Assembly: GCF_947503705.1 (NCBI RefSeq)
Contig: NZ_CANNES010000011.1
Location: 1-64,000 of the forward strand
Reading direction: 5' to 3'
DNA: 64,000 nucleotides
Source: an uncultured Tateyamaria sp.
Lineage (GTDB): Bacteria > Pseudomonadota > Alphaproteobacteria > Rhodobacterales > Rhodobacteraceae
The notes beneath the pieces were generated by a model that searched no databases, was not told the origin of the DNA, and saw only the letters and a program-made list of their open reading frames with translations. The position numbers and the translations under genes were made by a program. Shown here in pieces: positions 33,041 through 44,000 of this stretch (positions are counted from its first letter, which is position 1; every line of letters begins with the position of its first letter).

Positions 33041-36000
33041 TGAGCACGATTGAAACCATCATCAAAGCCTTCAAGGCGTTTCCGACAGACGGCAGCGAGA
33101 TTGCCCTGAATGCAAAGACATTTGATCTGGATTTCACCAACGATGTATTTGAGTTCTTGCTGTTGCAAGACACGCTGACCTTCAAAACGACAACTGTGAC
33201 GGTGACTGGCGAAACGTCCGCAACCCTCAAGGGAACGACAAGTGTTTACGGCTACGACGCCGTGCCCTGTACGTTGAGCTTTGAGGTAAAGGACGCGCTG
33301 GTTGTGGCCAAGATCACAAGCGATCTGGGCAAAACCGCCAATATCCAACTGCCGGTTCTGTTCTGGATTACGACAACCGGACTGAGTTTTGCAGGAACCA
33401 TGACCGAGACCAAAGGGCTGCCTACTTTCGGTTTTGCCGGTGGGCTTGACCTGGGCAATGACGCATCGGCCCCGGTTGCCATCGACTATCAATCGGCCGG
33501 TAATTGGGACCTGGGCATTGCCAAGGATGAAAAGACAAATATCAGCGGCAGTCAGGTTGCCGCAATTTTGGGCGGCGAGGCGCTCAGCAGTCTGCTGCCT
33601 GAAAGCCTGGAAAAGGAACTGGATACGTTCGCAGTCTCCAGCATCGACGCTTCGTTCAATTCCAAGACCCATTTCCTATCGTACTTCAATGTCGGGTTTG
33701 AAGTTGTCGAAGGCTGGGACATCACCTCTGATCTGTCTCTTGAGCCGGGAATGGGCCTGTCCTTTACCCTGTCCGAGAAAAAGATCGAGCTGCCGAAACT
33801 GGGCGCAACGGCCCAAGATGTTGCCGCAACAAGCGACAAGAATATCGCAGCACAGGTCACCGGTACGCTCAAACTGGGCGGGGTCGACGTTCCGCTGATC
33901 CTGGCCGCAGCGTTCAACGATGTTGCGACGTGGGAGTTCGGTGTTCAGGCGGGCAAGACTGTAACGATCCCTTCACTCAAGGACGTTCTGTTGCTGGGCG
34001 GCGATCAGGCTTTTGTCGACAGTTTGCCGGCGCAAATCTCGACCCTGCCCAGTATCGAGATTGACCGCTTGTTCGTTATTTTCCAACCGTCGAAAAAGCT
34101 GATCAACGAGGTCAGTTTCAAGGTGCAGACGGCCTCAACCTGGCAAGTGCTGCCCGGCTATTTCGAGCTGACAAAGGTCAAGCTGGATTTCGACATCACC
34201 GACGTCAACACGCCCAAAGACCGCAAGGTGGTGGGCGAGGCCTATGCCGGGTTCGACATTGGCGACGTTCCGTTCTTTTGCCAGATCAAAAACACGAAAA
34301 AGGATCAGGATTGGGTCATTACCGGCGGTTTGGTCAAAGGTAGCAAACTGAACTTTACCGCCATTGCCGCATCCCTGTTCAATGGCGAATTGACGATCCC
34401 GAAGGATGCACCGCAGATTGCCTTTGACAAGGCAAACCTTGAAGTCGTGCCGGAGAAGAAGACCTTTGAAATCAGCGCAGGGTCGGACGACGCCTGGGAC
34501 ATTATTACAGGCAAGCTGGCGATCGAAACGCTGTCCATTGATTTTTCAAGAAAGCCGGAAAAGAAGAAAGCGGGCGAAGCGAGCCAGTTTGAAGCAAAGG
34601 CTGACGCGCCGGACAAGGCCGATCCGCCCTCCCCAACGACCTATACCTATTCGGGACAGATTTCAGGTACCTTGACGATTGGTGGGGTCGCGGTTTCGTT
34701 GAGTGCCGTGCTGAACAAAACGCCTGACAGCGGCATTGATTTTGAAGGCAGCACCGGCGACCAGAAGATCCCCTTTGGAAATTGGCTGCAGGATTTTGCC
34801 TCGTTCTTTGGGCCTGTAGAATTGCCGCATTGGGTCACGGAGCTGACCCTGTCCGACATTGCCGTCACGTATAATTCCAAGACGAAAGACTTCAGCTTTG
34901 CCATCCAACTATCGGACAATGACGCGCCAGGACTGATCATCGCCCTGTCCATCGAAATGACGCACAAGGACAAGGACTGGACCAAAGTCATCACAACGAA
35001 ACTGACCTACAAGGACGACGACGTTGATCTGCTGTTCTCGCTAGCCTTTACGACCTCAGAGGCCAAGGGCGTGAAAACATCGAACACCCGCGCGGTCTGG
35101 GGCGGGGACAATCCGCCAAGCCTTGCGACCTTCCTGATCTTCATGGGCAAAACCCTGAAGCTTGATGTCGATTTCCCGCAGGCGGTCAATTGGGACGCCA
35201 CGCTGTCCAGGATGATCATCGAGGGCAAGCAAGTCGGTACAAAGCCGCAAACCATCGAGGCCGCCGGGCAATTCGATCTCAAGATCGACGGCAACACCGA
35301 TTGGAGCCTGTTCTTCTCCTATACCAACGAGACCAGTTTCGAGGACGGCGGCGATAAGGAAAGCGCGGGCAAGCTGACGGTCTACACAAGTGATGACGCG
35401 GAAAAGAGCGCCCCCGAGGCTGACCCGACACCCGAAGCCGCGCCTTATGTCTTTGGTATCGCGCTGAGTGGGCCGATGAACCTGACGGACTTGCCCTTGG
35501 TTGGCTCGATCCCCGGCATCGATGCCTACAACATCGACAAGTTGGGGTTCTATTATACCAACGCCGCGTTCAAGGATGACAAAGCCAAACTGAACTTTAC
35601 CATTCCTGATCTGGATAGCGTGGGGACAGGCAAAGCCGGATATAGCAAGGCGCAGTTGGACAAGCCGAAATTCAACCTGTTGGCCCTGTTCGCAAAAGAC
35701 GCCAAAGGGGGCGGGGGTGACAAGGCGGCGCTGGCGGCGCCGGACATGCCCGAGGCCAGCAGTGCCAGCGGGGACAGCGACGGGAGCATGAGCCTCGGCA
35801 CACCGACTCCAGACGCGACGGCGGATCAACCCGGCTTTGCCAAGACGCAGTCATCGACCGACGCGCCGATTGCGTGGCTTGCACTGAATAAATCCATTGG
35901 CCCGGTATCGCTTGAAAAGGTCGGGCTCAGCTATTCTGCACCACCAAAGGGCGAAGACGGCGAGCTTGGCATCTTTGGTGTGTACCTCAATGGTGGGCTG

Positions 36001-38247
36001 TCAATTGCCAGTTTTTCGATGGCGCTGGACGGGCTTGGTATCACCTTCCCGCTGCCCAAACCTGGCGGTTCAATCAAAGATCCCATTTCCCAAATCGATT
36101 TCCATTTGAACGGTCTGTTCCTCGATCTTGAAGAGCCGGGGTTCAAGATTGCCGGAGGCTTCATCAAGATCCCGGGCGATACGCCAGATATGATCGGGCA
36201 ATTGACGGTGGATGCCGGCCCGTTTGGCCTGGACGCTTACGGCGGTTTTGCGGGTGATTTGTCGGACCCGTCTGTGTTTATCTTCCTGCATCTGACGGCG
36301 CCTTTGGGCGGTCCACCGTTCTTCTTTGTGGATGGTGTTTCAGGTGGGTTCGGGCTGAACCGCGATTTTGTCCTGCCGACGTTTGATCAGTTGGGCAACT
36401 ATCCGTTGCTGCCGCAAAGCCCCGCAATCCCGACTGCCGCGGATATGGGTGGAAAATCGGCGGCTGACAAGCTCAAGACGATGCAAACCGCGCTGTTGAG
36501 CCTGGCCAAATATTTCCCCGTAAAGGAAGGCCAGTATTGGGTGGCGGCCGGTCTCGACATCACGTCTTTCGAGATGATCAAGGTCTCGGTCATCTTGTCG
36601 GTATCCTTTGGCAAAGACCTTCAGGTCGCCGTGATTGGCAGTGCAGGCATGTCCTTGCCCGTCAATGTCGGCACCGATCCGATGGCCTATATCCAGATCA
36701 ATTTCCTGGTTTCCTATTCGTCCTCCAACAGTCTTGTGTCTGTGATCGGCGTCATCACGCCCTCGTCGTTTATTCTGACGAAAGAGATCAAGCTGTCTGG
36801 CGGCTTTGCCTTCTATCTCTGGCTTGATGGGCCCAATTCGGGTGATTTCGTCCTAACCATCGGCGGGTACAGCCCATTTTACAACAAACCGGCACTGTAT
36901 CCTGACGTGCCGCGGATGAGCCTGTCTGCCAGTATTGGTATCCTGTCGATGAAGGGTGAAAGTTATTTTGCCCTCGTGCCAAGTGCGCTGATGGCAGGGA
37001 TCGACGTGAAGGCAACGGCAGACCTTGGTCCCATTTCAGCCTGGTTCCACGCCAGCGCGGATTTCTTTATCGGCTGGAAACCCTTTACCTACCACATTCA
37101 GATCGGCATCGCGCTGGGCGCGTCGCTGACGCTTGATATCGGATTTGTCACGATCCGCATCACGATCCATGTGGGTGTCGGGCTCGACATCTGGGGGCCT
37201 GAATTCGGTGGCCGGGCCATGGTCGACTTGTCAATCGTGTCCTTTGCCATCGACTTTGGCAAACAAAAGCAAGAGGCCCCTGTTCTGACCTGGTCAGAAT
37301 TCATCGATTTCCTGCCCAGCAAGACCCAGAAGGAAAAGGAAAAAGCGGCCCCCTTGCGCATGGCACCGATGATGGCATTCGCGCTGATGGAAGAGCCGAA
37401 TGTAGCCGTCGCTGCCCCGGCAGCGGACACTGGCCCCAAAACGTTGATTTCGGTCGAAGTGGCGCGTGGCAAGCTTGCCAAGGATCAAGCTGCTGCCGAT
37501 GCATCCGGCGTCGCGTGGGTGGTGAACGGCAATGATTTTGCGATCCGTACCCATGCCAGCGCGCCGTCCAATGCGATCAACTTCAACAACGAACCGCTGC
37601 CACAAGACACTGCGCGTTATTTGCTGCCCGGCAACCTCAGACAGCAATTCGAAGAGCGTCCCGAACTCATCGGCAAGTTGCCTTATATCATCGATCCCAA
37701 ACCGCCCGAAGGTGCGCCGATTTGGTACGATCTTGAGGTTGGCGTCAAACCCAGCAATCTGACCGACCTGACCTCGACCCAGATCATCACCCTTAAGAAT
37801 GAGGCGGGTGATGACCAGGCAGTGATGCTCCAATTGGTGAAATCCGGTGTCGCCTCGGCGCTCTGGGGTTCTGATGGCGATACATCCACGTCCGACAGCG
37901 GGCTGATGGCGGGCGCTGTGGTCGGGATTGAGATGCTGCCCAACATCTATTTCCCCAAACGCACGTCTTACATTCAGTATTACTACCTGGTGTTCTCGCC
38001 CAACGACGTTTTTATCGCCCAAGAAGTGGCCCCCAGCATCGATACCGGCGCTTATCCCGACCCCGGGAAAATCATTGACAGCATGAAGGATGGCACAGCG
38101 TTTTCCAGCACTGAAACCGCCCGCACCGACGTCGTTGATGTCCTCGGCACGCTGGGCTTTGACGACTTGGCGCCAAAGAACTCCGGCGCGCTGAGCACCC
38201 AGGATTACGTGCAATCGGCCGAGCTGATGCACATGACGGCGGCCTGA
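33040..38247 (+). CDS. Giant beta-repeat protein 2 (1735 aa), DUF6603-like C-terminal half
   Basis: The first 900 residues are several roughly 130-170-residue beta-rich units with a shared design: a GTLxxGGVxVxL strand pair, then an IP-containing segment, then a LxxLxVxYNxKTKxFSF-like strand (for example at about residues 265-360 and 545-630). An Ala/Pro linker (about 870-945) leads to a section with GGPPFFFVDGVSGGFGLNRD (about 1090-1110), IGGYSPFYNKPALYPDVPR (about 1275) and IWGPEFGGRAMVDLS (about 1385), which recalls the DUF6603 family known from bacteria and fungi, function unknown. No signal peptide, few Cys. The repetitive beta pattern suggests an elongated structure. It starts in a one-base overlap with protein 1. 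Confidence 0.8.
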   Translation: MSTIETIIKAFKAFPTDGSEIALNAKTFDLDFTNDVFEFLLLQDTLTFKTTTVTVTGETSATLKGTTSVYGYDAVPCTLSFEVKDALVVAKITSDLGKTANIQLPVLFWITTTGLSFAGTMTETKGLPTFGFAGGLDLGNDASAPVAIDYQSAGNWDLGIAKDEKTNISGSQVAAILGGEALSSLLPESLEKELDTFAVSSIDASFNSKTHFLSYFNVGFEVVEGWDITSDLSLEPGMGLSFTLSEKKIELPKLGATAQDVAATSDKNIAAQVTGTLKLGGVDVPLILAAAFNDVATWEFGVQAGKTVTIPSLKDVLLLGGDQAFVDSLPAQISTLPSIEIDRLFVIFQPSKKLINEVSFKVQTASTWQVLPGYFELTKVKLDFDITDVNTPKDRKVVGEAYAGFDIGDVPFFCQIKNTKKDQDWVITGGLVKGSKLNFTAIAASLFNGELTIPKDAPQIAFDKANLEVVPEKKTFEISAGSDDAWDIITGKLAIETLSIDFSRKPEKKKAGEASQFEAKADAPDKADPPSPTTYTYSGQISGTLTIGGVAVSLSAVLNKTPDSGIDFEGSTGDQKIPFGNWLQDFASFFGPVELPHWVTELTLSDIAVTYNSKTKDFSFAIQLSDNDAPGLIIALSIEMTHKDKDWTKVITTKLTYKDDDVDLLFSLAFTTSEAKGVKTSNTRAVWGGDNPPSLATFLIFMGKTLKLDVDFPQAVNWDATLSRMIIEGKQVGTKPQTIEAAGQFDLKIDGNTDWSLFFSYTNETSFEDGGDKESAGKLTVYTSDDAEKSAPEADPTPEAAPYVFGIALSGPMNLTDLPLVGSIPGIDAYNIDKLGFYYTNAAFKDDKAKLNFTIPDLDSVGTGKAGYSKAQLDKPKFNLLALFAKDAKGGGGDKAALAAPDMPEASSASGDSDGSMSLGTPTPDATADQPGFAKTQSSTDAPIAWLALNKSIGPVSLEKVGLSYSAPPKGEDGELGIFGVYLNGGLSIASFSMALDGLGITFPLPKPGGSIKDPISQIDFHLNGLFLDLEEPGFKIAGGFIKIPGDTPDMIGQLTVDAGPFGLDAYGGFAGDLSDPSVFIFLHLTAPLGGPPFFFVDGVSGGFGLNRDFVLPTFDQLGNYPLLPQSPAIPTAADMGGKSAADKLKTMQTALLSLAKYFPVKEGQYWVAAGLDITSFEMIKVSVILSVSFGKDLQVAVIGSAGMSLPVNVGTDPMAYIQINFLVSYSSSNSLVSVIGVITPSSFILTKEIKLSGGFAFYLWLDGPNSGDFVLTIGGYSPFYNKPALYPDVPRMSLSASIGILSMKGESYFALVPSALMAGIDVKATADLGPISAWFHASADFFIGWKPFTYHIQIGIALGASLTLDIGFVTIRITIHVGVGLDIWGPEFGGRAMVDLSIVSFAIDFGKQKQEAPVLTWSEFIDFLPSKTQKEKEKAAPLRMAPMMAFALMEEPNVAVAAPAADTGPKTLISVEVARGKLAKDQAAADASGVAWVVNGNDFAIRTHASAPSNAINFNNEPLPQDTARYLLPGNLRQQFEERPELIGKLPYIIDPKPPEGAPIWYDLEVGVKPSNLTDLTSTQIITLKNEAGDDQAVMLQLVKSGVASALWGSDGDTSTSDSGLMAGAVVGIEMLPNIYFPKRTSYIQYYYLVFSPNDVFIAQEVAPSIDTGAYPDPGKIIDSMKDGTAFSSTETARTDVVDVLGTLGFDDLAPKNSGALSTQDYVQSAELMHMTAA

Positions 38248-38293
38248 TCCTGTGTGTCAGGGTTTTGCATGAATATTGAAAGCGATTGAGAGC

Positions 38294-40018
38294 ATGAAAG
38301 AAAACAAAGCCCCGGTGACCACCGACGACTCGCCTTTGTTCCAGGTGCGTGCGTCTTTCGTCCAGCACAGTCTGCCAGGGCTTGAGGCTGGCAAATATAC
38401 GATCACTGCCCAGCAACAGCTTGACCACGCGGACAAAACATCCGCAACGGATGGCCCTTTGCCAGTGGTCGAGCAAGTGTTCGGGGTCGAGGGGGAAAAG
38501 TACACGATCTCACAAGCCTCCGTGCACAGCAGATATCCACCGAACGAAGTACAGGGCGAGTTTTCGACCAGTCTGCCGCAGATCATCTTTCAGGATGCGA
38601 CCAAGTTGCCATGGATCAGGTCGCCCTATTATCGCGACGAACCCGTCATCCAGACGCATACCTATGATGTGGACGGCAAGCCGCAGGAATATGACGACGA
38701 CAAGGCGACGTGGCTGTTTGTGATGTCGCTGAATACCACCGATTTTGAAGGCGTCTCCCCGCGTGGTCTTGTCCGGACAGGGACGGTGGCGGACTTGATC
38801 CCGGATACGATGACGGTGCGCAGCAACACGTCCTCCACGCCGATTCCGGGCAGAATGCCTGCCAAGGACATGTATTCGATATTCTCTTATGTCTTTGAGG
38901 ATGGCAAAAAAACCAAGAAACCGGCGGGCAGTGAATTGGACCCCGGCATTGGCCACGATGGCACCGACGCCATCAAATTCATTGATATCCCCATCGCGTT
39001 GTTCCAGACACTGGCCCCGTCGATGCAAGACTTGCAACTCATGGCGCATGTGCGCTCGGTCAAGCTGGACAACAAGGCGCTGGCTGACGGCAAAGTCATT
39101 GACGCGGAAGGCGAATATGCCGTGGTCATGGGCAACCGGTTGCCGCAATCCCTGCCTGCGGCGCAAGCCGTGCCGCCGGTGCCTGGAAAACCCGCACCGG
39201 GGACCAATGACGTTTTTGTTGTGTCCCTCGAAAAAATGGAATGCGCGCTGAGGGGGTATGCAAAGCCCAGCTATTTCAGCGAGAACATAGTTGACAACGC
39301 CAACGGCCATGTGCGGCTCGTGGTTTTGAACCAATGGAGCTTTACCTCGTACGACGACACAAGTTTTGAATTCAAACTCATCCTGGGAAGCTTGAACGAC
39401 CGCACGGTTGATCCAAAACACCCCAGTGAAGGCTCGCAGGACAACCCGCACATGCGGTTGCCGAACCCGCCCCACTTTACAAGCCCGACCGAGGCACAGA
39501 AAGTGGCAGAGCACATGTTGTCTTTGGGCTATGTGCCCATGAACCACCTCACGCGCAAACCCGATGTCAGCGTTGAGCCCAAAGAGCCCATTCAAACCGT
39601 GTCCTGGTATCGCGGGCCGCTCGCCCCTTTCGCGGTCGAGCCCGATCACAATGGCCCGCTGGGTGGCGGGGCTGTGGGAAGCGATTTGTCCAAAATGGTT
39701 TATTCCGCCGACAAGCTGCTGCGCTTTGACCCCACGGTTGGCATGTACGACACCAGCTATGCCGCCGCTTGGCAGCTTGGCCGCTTGCTGGCCCTGCAAG
39801 ACAAGAGTTTTTCGGTGCCATACTACCAATGGCAACGCAGTCGTGCCTTTGCTTTCCGAATGTCGATCGAGAACGCCCTGGTGGGCGATGATTTCGCGGA
39901 CCTCAAAGCAGCCTCTCAGAACCTGATCCAGTCCCAGAGCAAATCTGGCGCGCCCGACAACGCCTTGTTCAGGTCGGCCGTGAATTTCTTTGTCCAGATG
40001 TCAGTAGAGGGAGAATAA
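38294..40018 (+). CDS. Large protein 3 of the giant operon (574 aa)
   Basis: I use the ATG at 38294; a TTG at 38276 gives six more residues. Beta-rich throughout, with recognisable but unnamed family landmarks: VSWYRGPLAPFAVEP at about 435, then LLRFDPTVGMYDTSYAAAWQLGRLLALQDKSFSV-like text around 480-515 ending in a helical tail. I associate that segment from memory with uncharacterised proteins that sit beside the families of proteins 4 and 5 in other bacteria. No signal peptide. It ends one base before the start of protein 4. Function unknown. Confidence 0.75.
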   Translation: MKENKAPVTTDDSPLFQVRASFVQHSLPGLEAGKYTITAQQQLDHADKTSATDGPLPVVEQVFGVEGEKYTISQASVHSRYPPNEVQGEFSTSLPQIIFQDATKLPWIRSPYYRDEPVIQTHTYDVDGKPQEYDDDKATWLFVMSLNTTDFEGVSPRGLVRTGTVADLIPDTMTVRSNTSSTPIPGRMPAKDMYSIFSYVFEDGKKTKKPAGSELDPGIGHDGTDAIKFIDIPIALFQTLAPSMQDLQLMAHVRSVKLDNKALADGKVIDAEGEYAVVMGNRLPQSLPAAQAVPPVPGKPAPGTNDVFVVSLEKMECALRGYAKPSYFSENIVDNANGHVRLVVLNQWSFTSYDDTSFEFKLILGSLNDRTVDPKHPSEGSQDNPHMRLPNPPHFTSPTEAQKVAEHMLSLGYVPMNHLTRKPDVSVEPKEPIQTVSWYRGPLAPFAVEPDHNGPLGGGAVGSDLSKMVYSADKLLRFDPTVGMYDTSYAAAWQLGRLLALQDKSFSVPYYQWQRSRAFAFRMSIENALVGDDFADLKAASQNLIQSQSKSGAPDNALFRSAVNFFVQMSVEGE

Positions 40019-40019
40019 C

Positions 40020-41048
40020 ATGCTCAATTCGATCGACCGCATGACCACACTGGCCCAGGAAACTGCCAGCGCCGAAATCCCCGAGGATCTGGCAACGTGG
40101 CTGACCAATCTGGAAAATCTTGTCGGGGTTCCGTTCAATTACCTGGTGCCGCAGAACGCGATGCTGCCCCCCGAGAGCATTCGTCAATTCCATATCGACC
40201 CCAATTGGGTGAATGCTCTGGTGGATGGCGCAATGAGCATCGGGCGCCACTTTGAGGGGAAGCAGACCTCTACCGTGAACCAGGTGTCGGAACATGCCAA
40301 TACCTTGGCGGCGCGGTCTCAAACCATGGAAATGAAACAGATGGTGCGCGAGGCGCAGCTGTCGAAGTTGCCGAAAAAGGAACTGCACGTCCTGGGGCGG
40401 CAAAAAACTCAGGAAAAGCTGATGGCCCGGGGGCTGGCCGCCCCACTGGATGTGGCCGACACGCCCTTGACCGGTTTCATCTTGCGCTCGCAGGTGGTCA
40501 AAGGCTGGCCCAGCATGGATGTCGCCGGCTACCCCAAAGGCGCGTCGCCCTATGACAACAGCAAAAACCCGTCGGTAAAGGTTGTCCCGCTCAAGGTCAT
40601 CCGCTTGGTCCGGCTGTCTGACGAGGTCCTCTTTGGCCTGTTTCAGGGCGAGTTGTTCGAACTGGTATTCCACCAACCAGCCGAAGCGATCCATTTCGGG
40701 TTCGACAACGTTACCTATTCAGGGGGAACAGCACAGGTCGCGAAGGATCTGAGATACCCGACAGAGGGTTGGGATGCTGCGACGTCGCCTTATGAGTACA
40801 TCAACGACGAACCTATCACCAATCCGTTTCACGACAGCGACGCGCGCGTTCTGGACATGATGGCCATCAGCCAGTCCATCGGCGCATCGCTCGCCAAAAA
40901 CAAGGCGGCACCGGGCTATTATCAAGCGTCGCCCTCATCTGACACCTACAAGAACCACCTCGTTTCCTCGGACTTTGGCTTGGAAATGGTTGAGGGCGTC
41001 GGCCTCGTCAGTTTCATAAATGCCCAAGCGCCGGAAGAGTCGAAATGA
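40020..41048 (+). CDS. Protein 4 of the giant operon (342 aa)
   Basis: Starts one base after the previous stop. The front carries FNYLVPQNAMLPPESIRQFH and WVNALVDGAMSIGRH, and the middle a TGFILRSQVVKGWPSMDVAGYP block followed by VIRLVRLSDEVLFGLFQGEL and AIHFGFDN. These are strongly patterned motifs of a widespread, unnamed bacterial family (from memory). A Gln/Met/Lys-rich helix lies at about 100-140. There is no signal peptide. Its stop overlaps the next start (ATGA), so production is coupled to protein 5. No catalytic residues can be proposed. Confidence 0.78.
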   Translation: MLNSIDRMTTLAQETASAEIPEDLATWLTNLENLVGVPFNYLVPQNAMLPPESIRQFHIDPNWVNALVDGAMSIGRHFEGKQTSTVNQVSEHANTLAARSQTMEMKQMVREAQLSKLPKKELHVLGRQKTQEKLMARGLAAPLDVADTPLTGFILRSQVVKGWPSMDVAGYPKGASPYDNSKNPSVKVVPLKVIRLVRLSDEVLFGLFQGELFELVFHQPAEAIHFGFDNVTYSGGTAQVAKDLRYPTEGWDAATSPYEYINDEPITNPFHDSDARVLDMMAISQSIGASLAKNKAAPGYYQASPSSDTYKNHLVSSDFGLEMVEGVGLVSFINAQAPEESK

Positions 41049-44000
41049 ACATCATTGTTCCCATTCACGTCGAAGCGCTGCGCGTGACAACCAACACGGC
41101 GCAGCAATCCAAAACCGCGCTTTACCAGTTTGACAAGCTGGGCAAGGTTGCAACCTCAGCCGACAGCGGGATGATCGCTGCAGAAAACTTTGCGACCTCG
41201 CAAACCTATTTGCGGAACCAACCCGGCATTCACCTGCATTGGTCCATCCCGCGTGCCTATACCAAGGGCCTTCAGGATCAAGAAACCGGCGCGCTCAAAT
41301 ACCCCGTTGTACCCAACCGCTGGATCGTTATCCGCACATTGAAAAACAACAAACCGGGGTCGCTGCCTGCCACCGATACGCATATGTGGGTGTTGGAGAG
41401 CGACGCGCATTCGCTAGATGATGGCGAAAAGACGCTTGAGAAATCTGTCGCGCCGTGGATGGACAATGCGGGGGCCTTGCAGGGCCTTCAGGGCAATGTG
41501 CTTGGACGCAAATTGGATGCCACAAATGGGTGGCATGAGCCGAACGGCCAGATGCATACCCTTGCGGCCAAAGTCGGGGATGGAAATCACGGTTATCTGG
41601 GCAAGCTTTTTCAGGCACCCTATGGCTCTGGCGAGACGTTCACCGCTTATATGCCCAGTTCGGGCAATATTCTGGGCATTTATGACAAGCTGGATGACTA
41701 TTTCCAGAACCTGCCCAATTGGACGGTCGATGCGGATTTGTCGGTGTCTTATACCGTTATGGGCTGGGTCAACGACATATCATCGGACGCCTGCCATATC
41801 ATTCTCAACAATGCGCTGACCGCCTATGGTGCGTTGCCGGAACGGGACAAACCGACCCTCGCGGAATACATCGAACAGGTGATGGGCGAGGATCTGAAAT
41901 GGTCGTTGTCGGATTATTCCTCGCTGACCGCAGCGTCTATCCCCCAGACCCAAGCGATCATGAACGGGATTGTGTCGGGTATTACCTGGAATACCTCGTC
42001 ACAATCGGGAGTGACCTATCCCACAGCCCCGCCCAAAAATCAGGACATCAAGGTCAGCGTCGGCAGCAACACCGCCGATGCGTTGTCGGCCTATCTGAAC
42101 GGTACGGTGGCCGATCCGTTCTTCAATCCGGACGCGCCCGAGGTGGATCATCAGGTCGAATGGTTGCTCAATGCCTTGCAGTTTGACCAACTGCCAAAGC
42201 TGGACGCAGGCACCAAAGGGGTCGGCCAATTACAGGAGTTTCTGCACACTACCACCTTTGCCGGCTTTCCGGGGGGGAACGTCTGGTCCGTGCGGCAAGA
42301 CAAGGACAAGACCCAATCGCAAGGGCAGGGGAACAACAACGAAGTTACGCTGCCCGCCTATCTTGGCAAACTTCTGGCCGAATTGAACGGTGCACAGATC
42401 GAGCTTGATACTGGCAAAGACAAAATTGCCAACGAGCGCAAGCAGCTGTTTCTTGACTGGTCTTATCATGCAGGCCAGTTGCAGACCAATGTGTTTGGGT
42501 CCGCCAATGAGAACCTGAACACCGATGTGACCGGCGCGTTCCTGGTTGATGGTCTGCTGCACTATTTCCCGTCGCTTTTGGACAGCGGCAGCTACAATAG
42601 CTTTACCAAACCTGTAGCGCCATACGCGGCAAAACTGGATAGTTTCAAGATCGCCCTGCCTGCGGATGCCCATCCCGACCGGGCCAGCGACATTGCCAGC
42701 TACACGTTTCTGGAACAATTGAACCCTGCCGCCCAGACCTTTGGAACAGCGCTTCAGGAGATGCTGGTGGATGCCGACGCCATCACCGAAGAGTTACTGC
42801 CGCTGGGCATCGCCAGCCTGAAAGAGGTCGCGGCCCTGGTGGAATTGGCAAGCCTCGTGCCGGCGGGCAGCCCAACGGCACAGTCGCAGATCGCTGACTT
42901 GGTGAAACAGGCGCTGGTCAGCTTGGACACGGCCAGCATGGCAATCGAAAAGGCGTCGACCTATGGCAATGCGCTGGTCGACAGCGAGGCCGGGATTGAC
43001 AGTTTGATTGCGCAGGCGACCACTGCGCAAAACGGCATCGCCGCGCTGATCACGGATTTCAAAGGGTACTTTTCTGTCCATGACGTGCCAGAGGCATTGC
43101 CCTTGGCGGGGGGCAAAGCCTTTACTGACAAAGTGCAGGCCGAGGATGTTCTGACCCTCTTCAACTATACAGCTGACGACAAGGGCTTTCCCGGGGTGGA
43201 AACCCTGCTCGACAGCTATAACGGCTATAGCGGCCAGTCTGCCTTTGTCATCGATACGAGCAAGGCCGCATATTACATGGCCTGCGCGCATATCTATGCG
43301 ATCCAGTCGCTGGTGCCTTTCATTGTGACCTGCGCCTATTACCTTCAGTTTTGCCTTCAGGAGTTGAACGAGGCCTATAGCGACGCCGAGGAAATGGTGA
43401 CGAAACTGAAGGCTGCGAAAACGGCCCTGACCCTCAGCACGATCAGCGACGCAATCACCGATCTCAACACCATTGCCACAGGCACTTTGCCATCAATCCA
43501 GTCCGATCTTGAGGCCGAGACACCCCGCCTTGCGGACGCTTTGGCCAAGGTCACAGAGCTGTTGGAAATCCAGAATTCCGGTTTGCCAAGCGATCTGTCG
43601 GATCTGAGCGGTCAGAACTGGTTGAATGTTCTGGAAGATATGCGGGCCGCAAAGGCGATTGCCTTTGCGCGGATGCCTGCGGAACAAATCGTAGGCATCC
43701 TTAATCAGTGTCTCTACGGCAAGGTCGGCAAGCAATTTGAACTTGTATCCGCGCCCGGGCAAATGTTTGCCTCTCCCAACGAGCCTGTGATCCTGATGGC
43801 GCAGGATGCGACCGAGGAAACGGTGCTTGAGCCTTTTACGCGCAACGGGCGCGCCGAGGTTATCCCTTGCCGACTGCCCAACGAATTGGTGGCTGCGGCC
43901 ACGCCGCCGACCTTTCCGCCCTCGATCACCTCCATTGCGACGTCCATTGTTCCGGCCCAGGCTGGGATGAGCACCGTGTTCCAGCAATTGGCAGAAGAAG

